DNA from: Desulfobulbaceae bacterium
GTDB taxonomy: Bacteria > Desulfobacterota > Desulfobulbia > Desulfobulbales > SURF-16
NCBI GenBank assembly: GCA_002868945.1
Contig: PKTX01000046.1
Location: forward strand, 56,628-120,627
Direction: 5' to 3'
DNA length: 64,000 bases
Position 1 is the stretch's first letter, and the number at the start of each line of letters is the position of its first letter. Shown here in pieces: positions 47,000 to 56,107 of the stretch. Below the pieces are notes generated by a model. It worked only from the letters and a program-made list of their open reading frames with translations. It did not search any database and was not told the origin of the DNA. The translations under genes and the position numbers were made by a program.

Positions 47000-47074
47000 A
47001 GACTCGTAGCTCAGTGGGAGAGCACTACACTGACACTGTAGGGGTCGGCGGTTCAATCCCGCCCGGGTCTACCA
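47000..47074 (+). tRNA. tRNA-Val (GAC)
   Basis: 75 nt with encoded CCA. Acceptor AGACTCG / CGGGTCT with one G-T pair, discriminator A. Anticodon GAC at 47032-47034 in loop CTGACAC; T-loop GTTCAATC. Confidence 0.94.
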
Positions 47075-47082
47075 GTTTTCTT

Positions 47083-47120
47083 ACTTCGCAACATTGGCAC
47101 TGATGTTGCGAAGTTTTTTG
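47083..47120 (+). terminator. Rho-independent terminator after tRNA-Val
   Basis: ACTTCGCAACAT and ATGTTGCGAAGT form a perfect 12-bp stem with an 8-base loop, then six T. Confidence 0.88.
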
Positions 47121-47138
47121 TTACAGTGCTTATTTACG

Positions 47139-47333
47139 GGTATCTTGAATAGTTAGTGTCTGTCCAGAAATGACCTATTTCTGGACAGACACTAGTTAGT
47201 CGCAGGCTCGCGTATCTGTTCGAGTTTGACAAGCATGGAAAATAAAGGGCGGAGCATACCACGGTATATGTGCGCATTTTTATTTTCGTTGCGCCGAAAA
47301 AACCGGCCGAAAGAGCAATTGTTTAAGAAGGCC
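47139..47333. repeat. A-type repeat upstream of thrS carrying a nested B-type insert
   Basis: Left end GGTATCTTGAATA, degenerate right end AATTGTTTAAGAAGGCC. A 37-bp B-type palindrome (47156-47192; arms GTGTCTGTCCAGAAAT / ATTTCTGGACAGACAC, 5-base loop) sits inside, flanked on both sides by TAGTTA (47150-47155 and 47193-47198). Confidence 0.65.
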
Positions 47334-47370
47334 TTATGCGTAATCCAGCCTGGCCTGGGTTCAGGGTGTC

Positions 47371-49320
47371 ATGTCTGATATTGAAATTTCCATAGCTGGT
47401 GGCAAGACCGCCACCTTCAGCGTCGGGACCACGGTCCAGGAGGCCATTAAGGTCCTGTGCTCCAGTAAGGAGCGCAAGAAGATAGTGGCTGTCAAGACAG
47501 CGGAGCAGGCCTTGGATGTGACGGCCGTTCTCGATCATGATGCCCAGTTGACCCCTGTTACCACTACCAGCCAGGAAGGCCTTGAGTTGCTGCGCCATTC
47601 CGCGGCCCATGTCATGGCCCAGGCCGTGGTGGAACTCTTTGGCGATGATGTCAAGGTGGCCATTGGCCCGGCCACGGCCGACGGTTTTTACTACGACTTT
47701 GATCGAGCCGAACCCTTTACGCCCGACGACTTTGCCGCCATTGAAAAGCGCATGCAGGAGATCGTCGGCCAGAACCAGCCCTTTATGCGGCAGACCATGG
47801 CGCGTGGCGAGGCCATTGCCTATTTTCAGGCGCGTCATCAGCAGTACAAGGTTGAGTTGCTGGAAGAGCTGACCGATGATGAGGTAAGCCTTTACGGGCA
47901 GGGCGATTTTGTTGACCTGTGTCGCGGCCCCCATATTCCCCATACCGGCTATCTGCGGGCCTTCAAGATTTTACGTCTGGCCGGGGCCTACTGGCGCGGC
48001 GATGAAAAACGGCCAATGCTCCAGCGTCTCTATGGCACGGCCTTTTTTGAGCCCAAGGCCCTCAAGCAGTACCTCCATCAGATTGAAGAGGCCAAGAAAC
48101 GCGATCATCGTAAGCTGGGCAAGGAGCTGGAACTCTTTACCATCAACGATCAGGTGGGGCCGGGCCTTACCCTCTGGTTGCCCAAAGGCGCCCTGGCCCG
48201 CCGGCTTATCGAGGATTACTGGCGGAACGAGCACTACGAAAACGGCTATGAGCTGCTCTATACGCCCCACATCGCCAAACGTGATCTGTGGGCCACCAGC
48301 GGCCATCTCGACTTCTATGTTGATGATATGTTCTCGGCCATGGATGTCGACGGCGTCGATTATCAGCTCAAGCCGATGAATTGCCCCTTTCACATTGCCA
48401 TATATACCAGCAAAAAAAGGAGCTATCGCGACTTTCCGCTGCGCTGGTGCGAGCTGGGGACGGTCTATCGCTACGAGCGGACCGGTGCCCTGCAGGGCTT
48501 GATGCGGGTGCGCGGTTTTACCCAGGATGACGCCCATATCTTTGTCTTGCCCGCTCAGCTGGAGGAGGAGATCTTTAACATTATTGATCTCAACCTGCAT
48601 ATATTGAAGACCTTCGGCTTCAGCGAATATGACATCTACCTCTCCACCCGGCCGGAAAAGTATGTGGGCAGTGATGAGAATTGGCAGAAGGCCACCGATG
48701 CCCTGAAGGGCGCCCTGGACAAAAAAGGTCTCTCCTATGAAATCGATCCGGGCGAAGGCGTCTTTTACGGGCCGAAGATCGATATCAAGATTAAGGATGT
48801 TCTGGGGCGTTCCTGGCAATGCTCCACCATTCAGGTGGATTTTAATCTGCCGGAACGTTTTGCCATCAGTTATACTGGTGAGGATGGCAAGGAGCACCAG
48901 CCCATCATGATCCATCGTGCCTTGATGGGTTCCCTGGAGCGTTTTTTCGGCGTTCTCATCGAGCATTATGCCGGGGCCTTTCCCCTGTGGATGGCGCCGG
49001 TGCAGGCCACGGTGCTCAATATCACCGATAATCAGCTGGCTTATGCCGACAAGGTCTATGGCCAACTGCGCAAGGCCGGGGTGCGGGTGAGCAAGGATGT
49101 TCGCAACGAAAAGCTGAATTTTAAGATCCGTGAGGCCCAGATGAGCAAGATACCCTATATGGTCATCGTGGGTGATAAAGAGATGGAGACGGGTCAGGTA
49201 ACGGTTCGTCTCAAAAATGGTAAAAACCTTGACCCCATGCCGGTGGCGGAATTTGCGGAACTGATCAGTCGCGAATCGAAAAAGAGCCAGGGCCTGGAGG
49301 GGGAAGAGCTTGAAAATTAA
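47371..49320 (+). CDS. thrS: Threonyl-tRNA synthetase
   Basis: 649 residues, full length. TGS domain (1-62), editing domain with the HxxxH site RHSAAHVMAQ, and class II catalytic core with MNCPFHI, RYERTGALQGLMRVRGFTQD and the C-terminal anticodon domain (VQATVLNITDN). Leads the thrS-infC-rpmI-rplT-pheS-pheT order common in bacteria. A repeat occupies the upstream gap, so its promoter region may be affected. Confidence 0.96.
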   Translation: MSDIEISIAGGKTATFSVGTTVQEAIKVLCSSKERKKIVAVKTAEQALDVTAVLDHDAQLTPVTTTSQEGLELLRHSAAHVMAQAVVELFGDDVKVAIGPATADGFYYDFDRAEPFTPDDFAAIEKRMQEIVGQNQPFMRQTMARGEAIAYFQARHQQYKVELLEELTDDEVSLYGQGDFVDLCRGPHIPHTGYLRAFKILRLAGAYWRGDEKRPMLQRLYGTAFFEPKALKQYLHQIEEAKKRDHRKLGKELELFTINDQVGPGLTLWLPKGALARRLIEDYWRNEHYENGYELLYTPHIAKRDLWATSGHLDFYVDDMFSAMDVDGVDYQLKPMNCPFHIAIYTSKKRSYRDFPLRWCELGTVYRYERTGALQGLMRVRGFTQDDAHIFVLPAQLEEEIFNIIDLNLHILKTFGFSEYDIYLSTRPEKYVGSDENWQKATDALKGALDKKGLSYEIDPGEGVFYGPKIDIKIKDVLGRSWQCSTIQVDFNLPERFAISYTGEDGKEHQPIMIHRALMGSLERFFGVLIEHYAGAFPLWMAPVQATVLNITDNQLAYADKVYGQLRKAGVRVSKDVRNEKLNFKIREAQMSKIPYMVIVGDKEMETGQVTVRLKNGKNLDPMPVAEFAELISRESKKSQGLEGEELEN

Positions 49321-49340
49321 CCAAGATGTGAGGTGGAGGC

Positions 49341-49886
49341 ATTAAAAGAAAGAAGAGTGTGAAACAGGAGCGAGAGGTCCGCGCCCGCGTCAACGGCCAG
49401 ATTCGTGTTGATGAGGTTCGTGTCATTGCTGCGGACGGTGAGCAGGTGGGGGTTCTTCCCACCCGGCAGGCTATTGCCATGGCTGAGGAGGATGGCCTCG
49501 ACCTGGTGGAGGTGTCTCCCACCGCCAAACCTCCTGTTTGCCGGATCATGGACTACGGGAAGTATCGTTACGAGCAGTCCAAAAAACAGAATGAGGCCCG
49601 GAAAAAACAGAGTGTTGTCGAGGTCAAGGAGATCAAGCTGCGTCCCAAGACGGAAAAGCATGACCTTGATTTCAAGATACGTAATATCCGCAAGTTCCTG
49701 GATCAGAACAACAAGGTCAAGGTGACCTTGCGTTTTCGGGGGCGCGAGATTGTCTACGCCGACACCCTGGGACGGGAGGTCCTTGAAAAGATCGCCAACG
49801 AACTTGAGGATGTTGCCACTGTTGTCCAGCAGCCGGGGATGGAGGGGCGGCAGTTGGTAATGATGGTTGCCCCCAAGAAAAAGTAG
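49341..49886 (+). CDS. infC: Translation initiation factor IF-3 (AUU start)
   Basis: 181 residues. RVNGQIRVDEVRVI, MDYGKYRYEQSKK and IKLRPKTEKHDLDFK are IF-3 signatures. The start is taken as ATT at 49341: GAGG lies seven bases upstream, an in-frame TGA lies just before (49329), and infC genes are known to use rare AUU starts for autocontrol. The only other candidate, GTG at 49359, has a weaker site. IF-3 discriminates start codons and splits ribosomes. Confidence 0.92.
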   Translation: MKRKKSVKQEREVRARVNGQIRVDEVRVIAADGEQVGVLPTRQAIAMAEEDGLDLVEVSPTAKPPVCRIMDYGKYRYEQSKKQNEARKKQSVVEVKEIKLRPKTEKHDLDFKIRNIRKFLDQNNKVKVTLRFRGREIVYADTLGREVLEKIANELEDVATVVQQPGMEGRQLVMMVAPKKK

Positions 49887-50069
49887 TTTTTTCCTTTTCC
49901 CTCATTTGGCGGCTTCCACCAAAAGCCAAAATGTGTTACAGGGTATCTCTGCTGCGGTTCCTGAGCTGTGGCAGAGTTTTATTTTTGGCCGGAGCCCCTT
50001 TTTTTGAGCGTTTGGCCGGGATTACACAATGACGATGCCCCATACATTTATATAGAAGGAGCGTATACC

Positions 50070-50267
50070 ATGCCCAAGATGAAGACAAAACGAGGCGCTG
50101 CCAAGCGTTTCAAAGCAACCGGATCGGGAAAGGTGAAGAGGGCTCAGGCCTACACCAGCCATATCCTTACCAAGAAGAGCACCAAAAGAAAAAGAAACCT
50201 GCGTAAGGCCAGCTTGGTTGATGCAAGCAGTGTCGCCGCTGTCAAGCGCATGGTTCCCTATATGTAG
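50070..50267 (+). CDS. rpmI: 50S ribosomal protein L35
   Basis: 65 residues, [20 protein letters not shown], the usual L35 sequence and length. GAAGGAG precedes the ATG. Between infC and rplT as usual. Confidence 0.95.
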   Translation: MPKMKTKRGAAKRFKATGSGKVKRAQAYTSHILTKKSTKRKRNLRKASLVDASSVAAVKRMVPYM

Positions 50268-50586
50268 GGTATCTTGCCGCCGGGCCCCTCGGCTAAGCTC
50301 CGGATGGACGCCACTTTTTATCGAAGCTATCTTCTTGATAACAGAGATAAAGTGTGGCACTTAATCTGGTGATTGACCGAAAAAGCCCTCGGTGCAGATG
50401 GCCTGTAGTCAGTTAACCTGTTGATACAGGGGCTGTTGGCTGCCATTGGTTGCCAGGAGAATGGATCGTAGACCGGATGAGGTCTGACATCCATTTCTTT
50501 TTTTTAGTAAGTGGCCTTAAAAACCAAAAAAATATTCAGGATTGGCTCGGCAGAGAAACTGCCGGAACGCCCTAAGGAGAATAAAA
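50268..50586. promoter_or_regulatory. Long leader between rpmI and rplT
   Basis: 319 bp, much longer than normal between these two genes. A short hairpin CGGCAG-AGAAA-CTGCCG (50548-50564) sits just before the rplT ribosome-binding site and could be an L20 autoregulatory element or translation-control stem. Nothing else recognised. Confidence 0.3.
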
Positions 50587-50931
50587 ATGCCAAGAGTGAC
50601 CCGCGGCTTTAAAGCACGCCGCAGAAGAAATAGAGTTCTTAAGCTTGCCAAAGGCTACCGTGGAGGCCGGGGACGCCTGTTTCGTTCCGCCACCGAAGCG
50701 GTTGATAAAGCCTTGTGTTACGCCTACCGTGACCGGCGAAATCGCAAGCGTGATTTTCGTCGCCTCTGGATTGCGCGTATCAGCGCTGCTGCCAAGTTAA
50801 ACGGCACCAACTATTCCAGGCTCATGGGCGGCTTGAAGAAGGCCGAGGTCGAACTGGACCGCAAAAGCCTTTCCAATATGGCAATTCTTGATCCCAACGC
50901 CTTTGCCGAAGTAGTAAAACTTGCCTCGTAA
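50587..50931 (+). CDS. rplT: 50S ribosomal protein L20
   Basis: 114 residues: [19 protein letters not shown] and [19 protein letters not shown] are standard L20. CTAAGGAG precedes the ATG. L20 binds 23S rRNA early in assembly and represses its own operon in many bacteria. Confidence 0.96.
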   Translation: MPRVTRGFKARRRRNRVLKLAKGYRGGRGRLFRSATEAVDKALCYAYRDRRNRKRDFRRLWIARISAAAKLNGTNYSRLMGGLKKAEVELDRKSLSNMAILDPNAFAEVVKLAS

Positions 50932-50943
50932 GGCGTTGCTCAC

Positions 50944-51951
50944 ATGGAAGACGCATTACTGAAACTGAAGAATGAGGCTGCCGGCGACCTTGCTGCCATA
51001 GCGAGCGCCGGCGACCTTGAGCCGTTTCGGATCAAATATTTCGGTCGGAAGAGCCCCTTTACCCGCCTTATGCGGCAACTGGGCGATGCCCCGGCCGCAG
51101 ACCGACCCCGTTTGGGCAAGTTGGCCAATGAGCTGAAAAAGGAGCTTCAGCGCCAATTCGAGGAAAAAAAGGCGTCACTGAGCCGGCAGGGCATGGCAGA
51201 GGGCGCCGACATAGACCTCACCTTGCCGGGCCGAACCACACCGCAGGGCAAGCTGCATCCTGTTACCCAGATCATGGAAGAGATCTGCGGCATTTTTGAG
51301 GGGCTTGGCTTTACCGTGGCCGAGGGCCCTGATATTGAGACCGACTTCTACAATTTTGAGGCCCTCAATATCCCCGCCCATCATCCTGCCCGTGACATGC
51401 ACGATACCTTTTACGTGGATGATTCCATCCTGCTCAGGACCCACACATCACCCATGCAGGCTCGGGTCATGGAGACCAAGGAGCCGCCGTTACGGGTCAT
51501 TGCCCCGGGCAAGGTCTATCGCTGTGATTCCGACATAACCCATACGCCCATGTTTCATCAGGTGGAGGGTTTTCTGGTGGATAGCGATGTCTCCTTTGCC
51601 GATCTGAAAGGCGTTTTGTCCGTCTTTATCGCCAAGATGTTTGACGAATCCACCCCTATCCGCTTTCGACCCAGCTTTTTTCCCTTTACGGAGCCGAGTG
51701 CCGAGGTTGATATCGGTTGTGTCATGTGTAACAGCAAAGGGTGTCGCGTCTGCAAGCAAACGGGCTGGCTGGAGATCCTGGGCGCCGGGATGATTGATCC
51801 CGAGGTCTTTAAAAAGGTCGATTATGATCCGGAAGTCTATTCAGGATTTGCCTTTGGCCTGGGCGTTGAGCGTATTGCCATGCTCAAGTATGGTATTAAC
51901 GACATCCGCCTCTACTACGAGAATGACCTGCGGTTTCTTCGCCAGTTTTAG
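50944..51951 (+). CDS. pheS: Phenylalanyl-tRNA synthetase alpha subunit
   Basis: 335 residues. N-terminal coiled coil, then class II motifs: HPVTQIMEEICGIF, YRCDSDITHTPMFHQVEG and GFAFGLGVERIAMLKYG. Forms the alpha2beta2 enzyme with PheT. Only 12 bp after rplT, so probably in the same transcript. Confidence 0.96.
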   Translation: MEDALLKLKNEAAGDLAAIASAGDLEPFRIKYFGRKSPFTRLMRQLGDAPAADRPRLGKLANELKKELQRQFEEKKASLSRQGMAEGADIDLTLPGRTTPQGKLHPVTQIMEEICGIFEGLGFTVAEGPDIETDFYNFEALNIPAHHPARDMHDTFYVDDSILLRTHTSPMQARVMETKEPPLRVIAPGKVYRCDSDITHTPMFHQVEGFLVDSDVSFADLKGVLSVFIAKMFDESTPIRFRPSFFPFTEPSAEVDIGCVMCNSKGCRVCKQTGWLEILGAGMIDPEVFKKVDYDPEVYSGFAFGLGVERIAMLKYGINDIRLYYENDLRFLRQF

Positions 51952-52379
51952 CTGGTGGTTGCCCATAAAGCGGCCCTGACCAGCCCTCCTTGAAAAGGCA
52001 GCAAACGCTCCGGCTTTTCAGGCGGACGTCACGACCGATCGAGCGGGCTCGCTTCCCTCGTCGTGCTCAAAAAATCATGTTGTTAAAATAGCAAACAGAT
52101 GTTGCCGCATATTTTTTCGCACTCCGTGAGTACGTGAACAAAACATCCGCATTCTGGCCGGCCTAAGCAGGCGGCCGGCAACCGGGACAGGTGCTGCAAG
52201 GTCTTTTTTGCAAACAGCGTCCGCATCGCAGCCTGATTGTTTGCAAGAAATATGGAGTCAACGTTGGGGCCGACCTCTCTGGTTGAGCCTGCGGATTGGT
52301 TGTAGAGCACCGCTTTTTTCCACGGTGGGGAGTGTATGCCCCGCCATGAAAACGGCCCAAGGCCGGGAAACCTTCACCC
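51952..52379. other. 428-bp gap between pheS and pheT
   Basis: These genes are normally almost adjacent. The gap holds a GC hairpin GCCGGCC / GGCCGGC (52157-52179) and a 9-bp inverted repeat TTGCAAACA / TGTTTGCAA (52208-52246). No gene and no T-box motif. It may be the remains of an inserted element. Confidence 0.45.
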
Positions 52380-54800
52380 ATGAAATTTACAGTAGACTGG
52401 TTAAAGCAATATACCGATTTCAGCTATACCCCCCAGGAACTTGCCGACCGCCTGACCATGGCCGGTCTCGAGGTTGACGCGGTTGAGGAAATCTTTACAG
52501 ACCTCGCAGACGTCAAGGTCGCCGAGATCCTGAGCACATCACCTCATCCTGATGCAGATCGACTGCAGATCTGTGAGGTCCTGGTGGGGACTGAGAAAAA
52601 ACGAATTGTCTGCGGGGCACCCAATGCCAGGCCCGGCATCTTTGTGCCGGTGGCCCTGCCCGGCGTCGTGCTGCCCGGTGGTTTCAAGATCAAAAAGAGT
52701 AAGATCCGCGGCCAGGCCTCTGAAGGAATGCTCTGTTCAGCCAAGGAGCTTGGTCTTGCCGACGATGCCGAAGGTATTATGGAACTCAGCGGGGTCAGCG
52801 CCTCGGGTCAGGGCCTTTTACAGGCCCTGGCGCTTGATGATATTCTCATCGAGGTCGATCTGACCCCCAACCGCCCTGATTGCGCCTCGGTGATTGGCAC
52901 GGCCCGCGAGGTTGCCGCCATGGCAGGTACCTCCTTGAAGCTGCCTGTTGCCGGTGAACAACTGCCTCAACTTGATGGCAGTGCCTCCTTCAGCCTCCGG
53001 GTTGAGGATGAAAAGCTCTGTCCCCGCTATGTGGCGCGGAAGATGACCGGCATCACCATCGCTCCATCACCTTGGTGGCTGCAGAAGAGGTTGATCAGTG
53101 TCGGCCAGCGGCCCATTAATAATGTGGTTGACGCCACTAATTTTGTCATGCTGGAGATGGGCCAGCCCTTGCACGCCTTTGATTTTAACAAGCTGGCCCG
53201 GGCCGAGGTTGTGGTGCGGCGGGCCCGGCGCGGAGAAAAGATAATCACCCTGGATGGTCAGGAGCGCACCCTTGAGCCGGACATGCTGATGATCTGCGAT
53301 GCCGACAAGCCGGTGGCCGTGGCTGGTGTCATGGGCGGCGGCAATTCCGAGGTGGACGAAAACACCACGGACCTGCTGCTGGAGTCTGCCTGCTTTAATG
53401 CCGTCTCGGTACGCAGGACAGCCCGCAACCTCAATCTTGGCACAGATGCCTCCTATCGTTTTGAGCGGGGGGTGGATCCGCAACTGGCACCGCTGGCCAT
53501 GGAGAGGTTGGTGCAGATCCTCACGGACATTGCCGGCGGCAGCGTTGAAGAGGGTGGTGTGGACCTGGCACACGGCGTGCCGAGCCCCACGGAGTATAAG
53601 CTGCGGGTCAGCCAGACCAACCGGTTGCTGGGCACGCATTTTAGTGCCTCTGATATCACGGCATATCTGACCAAGATCGAGATGGCCGTGCGCCGGATTG
53701 ATGAAGATATCCTGGGGATAACGCCGCCCAGTTTTCGTATTGATATTGAACGGGAGGCAGACCTGATCGAGGAGGTCGCCCGTTTGTATGGCTATAATGA
53801 GGTGGGCGTTTCCCTGCCGGCTGTGCCCATGAGCTTTGCCGACCGTGATCGCGGCCGGACCCTCAGGAAGGAGATTGCCGCCGTGCTCCTTGCTAACGGC
53901 TGCCATGAGGCGATCAACTACAGCTTTGTTGCCCCGGAACATGCCGATTACCTCGGCCTGGCCGATGATGATCACCGCCGCCAGGCTGTGCGGTTGCTCA
54001 ATCCGCTTACCGAGGATCAGAGCCTTATGCGCCGTTGTCTGCTGCCTGGCTTGCTGGAGAATGTGCGGCGCAACATTAATTACCAGAACAGCGACGTGCG
54101 GCTCTTTGAGACGGGGAAGGTCTTTATCCCCCAAAGCGGCGGCGGTCAGCCCCGGGAGGAGATGCGTCTTGCCGTTGTCTTGAGCGGCAGACGGCATGGC
54201 CGGGCCACCCCTCTTTACTTTGAGCAAAAGCCCACTGATTTCTTTGATGCCAAGGGTATTGCCTCGGCCTTGCTGACGGAGCTGCGTTTTGATCAGGTGG
54301 AGTTTGTCGATGATGACGGCTCGGCGCCCTATGTGAACGCCGCCCAGGCCTTGGCCATGCAGGCCGACGGTGAAATGATCGGCCAGCTCGGCTGTTTCAC
54401 CTCGGAATGTCTGCGGCGCTTCGGCATTAAGCAGAGTGTCTATTTTGTAGATATCAATATGGATGCCTTGACCCGCCTGCGCCCGGCCCCGAAAAGGTTT
54501 GCACCATTGCCCAAATATCCGGCTGTGCAGCGGGATCTGGCCATTGTGGTCGGCGATGGGGTTGCTGCCGCTGATATCGTTGCAGCGATCCGCGATCGGC
54601 GGGAAAAACTTGTTGAAGATGTAGAATTATTTGATGTGTATCGCGGTAAAAATATTTATCAGGGCTTTAAAAGCGTCGCAATTTCTGTTACCTACAGGTC
54701 TCAGGACAAGACACTGCAGGAAAAGGCGGTTGCCAAGGTTCACCAGCAGATTGTTGATATGGTCTTATCCCGCTTTGACGGGCGTTTACGAGAGGTATAA
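52380..54800 (+). CDS. pheT: Phenylalanyl-tRNA synthetase beta subunit
   Basis: 806 residues. EMAP-II-like tRNA-binding domain (HPDADRLQICEVLVG, residues about 40-150), B3/B4 editing domain, B5 and the catalytic-like core, and the C-terminal FDX-ACB domain (KYPAVQRDLAIVV). Full length. Two genes of the same operon, ihfA and merR, follow at short spacing. Confidence 0.96.
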   Translation: MKFTVDWLKQYTDFSYTPQELADRLTMAGLEVDAVEEIFTDLADVKVAEILSTSPHPDADRLQICEVLVGTEKKRIVCGAPNARPGIFVPVALPGVVLPGGFKIKKSKIRGQASEGMLCSAKELGLADDAEGIMELSGVSASGQGLLQALALDDILIEVDLTPNRPDCASVIGTAREVAAMAGTSLKLPVAGEQLPQLDGSASFSLRVEDEKLCPRYVARKMTGITIAPSPWWLQKRLISVGQRPINNVVDATNFVMLEMGQPLHAFDFNKLARAEVVVRRARRGEKIITLDGQERTLEPDMLMICDADKPVAVAGVMGGGNSEVDENTTDLLLESACFNAVSVRRTARNLNLGTDASYRFERGVDPQLAPLAMERLVQILTDIAGGSVEEGGVDLAHGVPSPTEYKLRVSQTNRLLGTHFSASDITAYLTKIEMAVRRIDEDILGITPPSFRIDIEREADLIEEVARLYGYNEVGVSLPAVPMSFADRDRGRTLRKEIAAVLLANGCHEAINYSFVAPEHADYLGLADDDHRRQAVRLLNPLTEDQSLMRRCLLPGLLENVRRNINYQNSDVRLFETGKVFIPQSGGGQPREEMRLAVVLSGRRHGRATPLYFEQKPTDFFDAKGIASALLTELRFDQVEFVDDDGSAPYVNAAQALAMQADGEMIGQLGCFTSECLRRFGIKQSVYFVDINMDALTRLRPAPKRFAPLPKYPAVQRDLAIVVGDGVAAADIVAAIRDRREKLVEDVELFDVYRGKNIYQGFKSVAISVTYRSQDKTLQEKAVAKVHQQIVDMVLSRFDGRLREV

Positions 54801-54806
54801 AGGGGA

Positions 54807-55097
54807 ATGAAGCGATCAAATTTAACGAGGAAAGATCTCGCCAAAACCATCAACGAAGATCTTGGCCTTTCACAGCGCAGTGCTGGTGAGCTTGTCGATG
54901 CAGTGTTTTCATGTCTGCGTCAAACGCTGCTCAAGGAAGAATCAATCAAGTTGGTGCAGTTCGGCACCTTTACGGTCAGGAAAAAATCATCACGGGTGGG
55001 CAGAAACCCCCGCACTGGTGAAACCATGGAGATTTCCAAGCGTTCCATGGTAACCTTTAAGGCAAGTAAGGGATTGCGTGATCAGATAAACGAGTAG
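54807..55097 (+). CDS. ihfA: Integration host factor alpha subunit
   Basis: 96 residues. NLTRKDLAKTINEDLGLSQR and KLVQFGTFTVRKKSSRVGRN are IHF/HU signatures, and the position directly after pheT is that of ihfA. It bends DNA at specific sites, including at sigma-54 promoters such as those proposed for the nap and hao operons. AGGGG precedes the ATG. Confidence 0.93.
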   Translation: MKRSNLTRKDLAKTINEDLGLSQRSAGELVDAVFSCLRQTLLKEESIKLVQFGTFTVRKKSSRVGRNPRTGETMEISKRSMVTFKASKGLRDQINE

Positions 55098-55126
55098 TAA
55101 GACGCCAGCGACTATGATTTTCTCTC

Positions 55127-55537
55127 ATGAGTGACCAATCTTTCGGCCAGGGTCTTGTTACCGTCTCCATACCTGAAAAAAGGTATTTCAAGATAGGAGA
55201 GGTCTGCAAGATAACCGGACTCAAGCAGCACGTTGTGCGCTATTGGGAATCTGAGTTCAAGCAGTTTATCCGGCCGCAGCGGGCATCTTCCAAGCAACGG
55301 CTTTACCGGCGCTCTGATATTGAAAACCTGCTCCGGCTGCAGAAGCTCCTCAAAGAGGACGGCCTGACCATTTCCGGGGCGCGTAAGTTTCTGGCCGCCA
55401 ATCGTGACGCCATCGCCATTCAGGGCCGCCAGGATGCGGCACCTGGTGCTACGGCGCCGCGCCGGAGCGACCCCCTCCTGCGGGAGATAAAAAACGACCT
55501 GCAATCGGTGTTGAAAATTCTTGATGCCGACAAGTAG
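55127..55537 (+). CDS. MerR-family transcriptional regulator
   Basis: 136 residues. Winged helix-turn-helix YFKIGEVCKITGLKQHVVRYWE at the N-terminus, then YRRSDIENLLRLQKLLKEDGLTI. A short C-terminal tail has no ligand domain. This gene after ihfA is conserved in many proteobacteria; target unknown. Confidence 0.9.
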   Translation: MSDQSFGQGLVTVSIPEKRYFKIGEVCKITGLKQHVVRYWESEFKQFIRPQRASSKQRLYRRSDIENLLRLQKLLKEDGLTISGARKFLAANRDAIAIQGRQDAAPGATAPRRSDPLLREIKNDLQSVLKILDADK

Positions 55538-55634
55538 GGGTCCACGGCTGCCGCAGGCTTTTTTCGCCTGGTCAAGGACATTTCTTGACAGCCATAAAGG
55601 GAAGTGCTAAATATGATCCTCCTTTAAGGATAGA

Positions 55635-55827
55635 GGGTGTCTTGAATAATTAGATTTTTCGTTCAAGATCAAGGCATGCGAAAAAAATAAGCGCAGGCAT
55701 ATATTTGATATCGGAGTCTCCACTTCGTTTCGCTTACCTCCGAGCATTATTATTTGAGCATAACGAGGTAAGCGAGCTCGCGAGACTCCGGGAGATTGGA
55801 CGAAAAAGCAATTATTCAAGATAGCCT
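55635..55827. repeat. A-type MITE-like repeat, best-preserved copy
   Basis: Ends TCTTGAATAATTAG and GCAATTATTCAAGATA are inverted repeats. Inside lies a core (ATCAAGGCATGCGAAAAAA, GGCATATATTTGATAT) interrupted by arms GGAGTCTCC...GCTTACCT and GGTAAGCGAGC...GCGAGACTCC, a third inverted pair. Confidence 0.65.
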
Positions 55828-55829
55828 AG

Positions 55830-55972
55830 GTGTCTGTCCAGAAATAGGTCATTTCGTTCGAGATCAAGGACTGCGAGAAAAATAAGCACAGGCATATATT
55901 CGATATTCCGAGCATTATTTTTTGAGCATGACGCAGAGATCGGGCGAAAGGGCCATTTCTGGACAGGCATCT
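55830..55972. repeat. B-type MITE-like repeat, full copy abutting the A-type copy
   Basis: Ends GTGTCTGTCCAGAAAT and ATTTCTGGACAGGCAT are inverted repeats; CTAG flanks both sides. Its core (GAGATCAAGGACTGCGAGAAA, GGCATATATTCGATAT) is the same as in the neighbouring A-type copy but lacks the inner arms. Confidence 0.65.
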
Positions 55973-55984
55973 AGAGAGTTATTA

Positions 55985-56061
55985 CGGGATGTAGCGCAGT
56001 CTGGTAGCGCACCTGAATGGGGTTCAGGTGGTCGGAGGTTCGAATCCTCTCATCCCGACCA
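55985..56061 (+). tRNA. tRNA-Pro (GGG)
   Basis: 77 nt with encoded CCA. Acceptor CGGGATG / CATCCCG perfect, discriminator A. Anticodon GGG at 56019-56021. It marks the border between GC-rich core genes and the AT-richer right region, so it may be an integration site; no second copy of its 3' end was seen in the window. Confidence 0.95.
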
Positions 56062-56071
56062 GTTTATAAGC

Positions 56072-56107
56072 AAGGGCTTACGGCACATGTCGTAAGCCCT
56101 TTTTTTA
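56072..56107 (+). terminator. Rho-independent terminator after tRNA-Pro
   Basis: AAGGGCTTACG pairs with CGTAAGCCCTT over an 8-base loop, then a T-run. Confidence 0.88.

Noticed and set aside
51952..52379. T-box leader controlling pheT
   Set aside because: No T-box bulge sequence (TGGNACCGCG) or terminator/antiterminator pair; the resemblance was limited to an ACCGGGACAG stretch.
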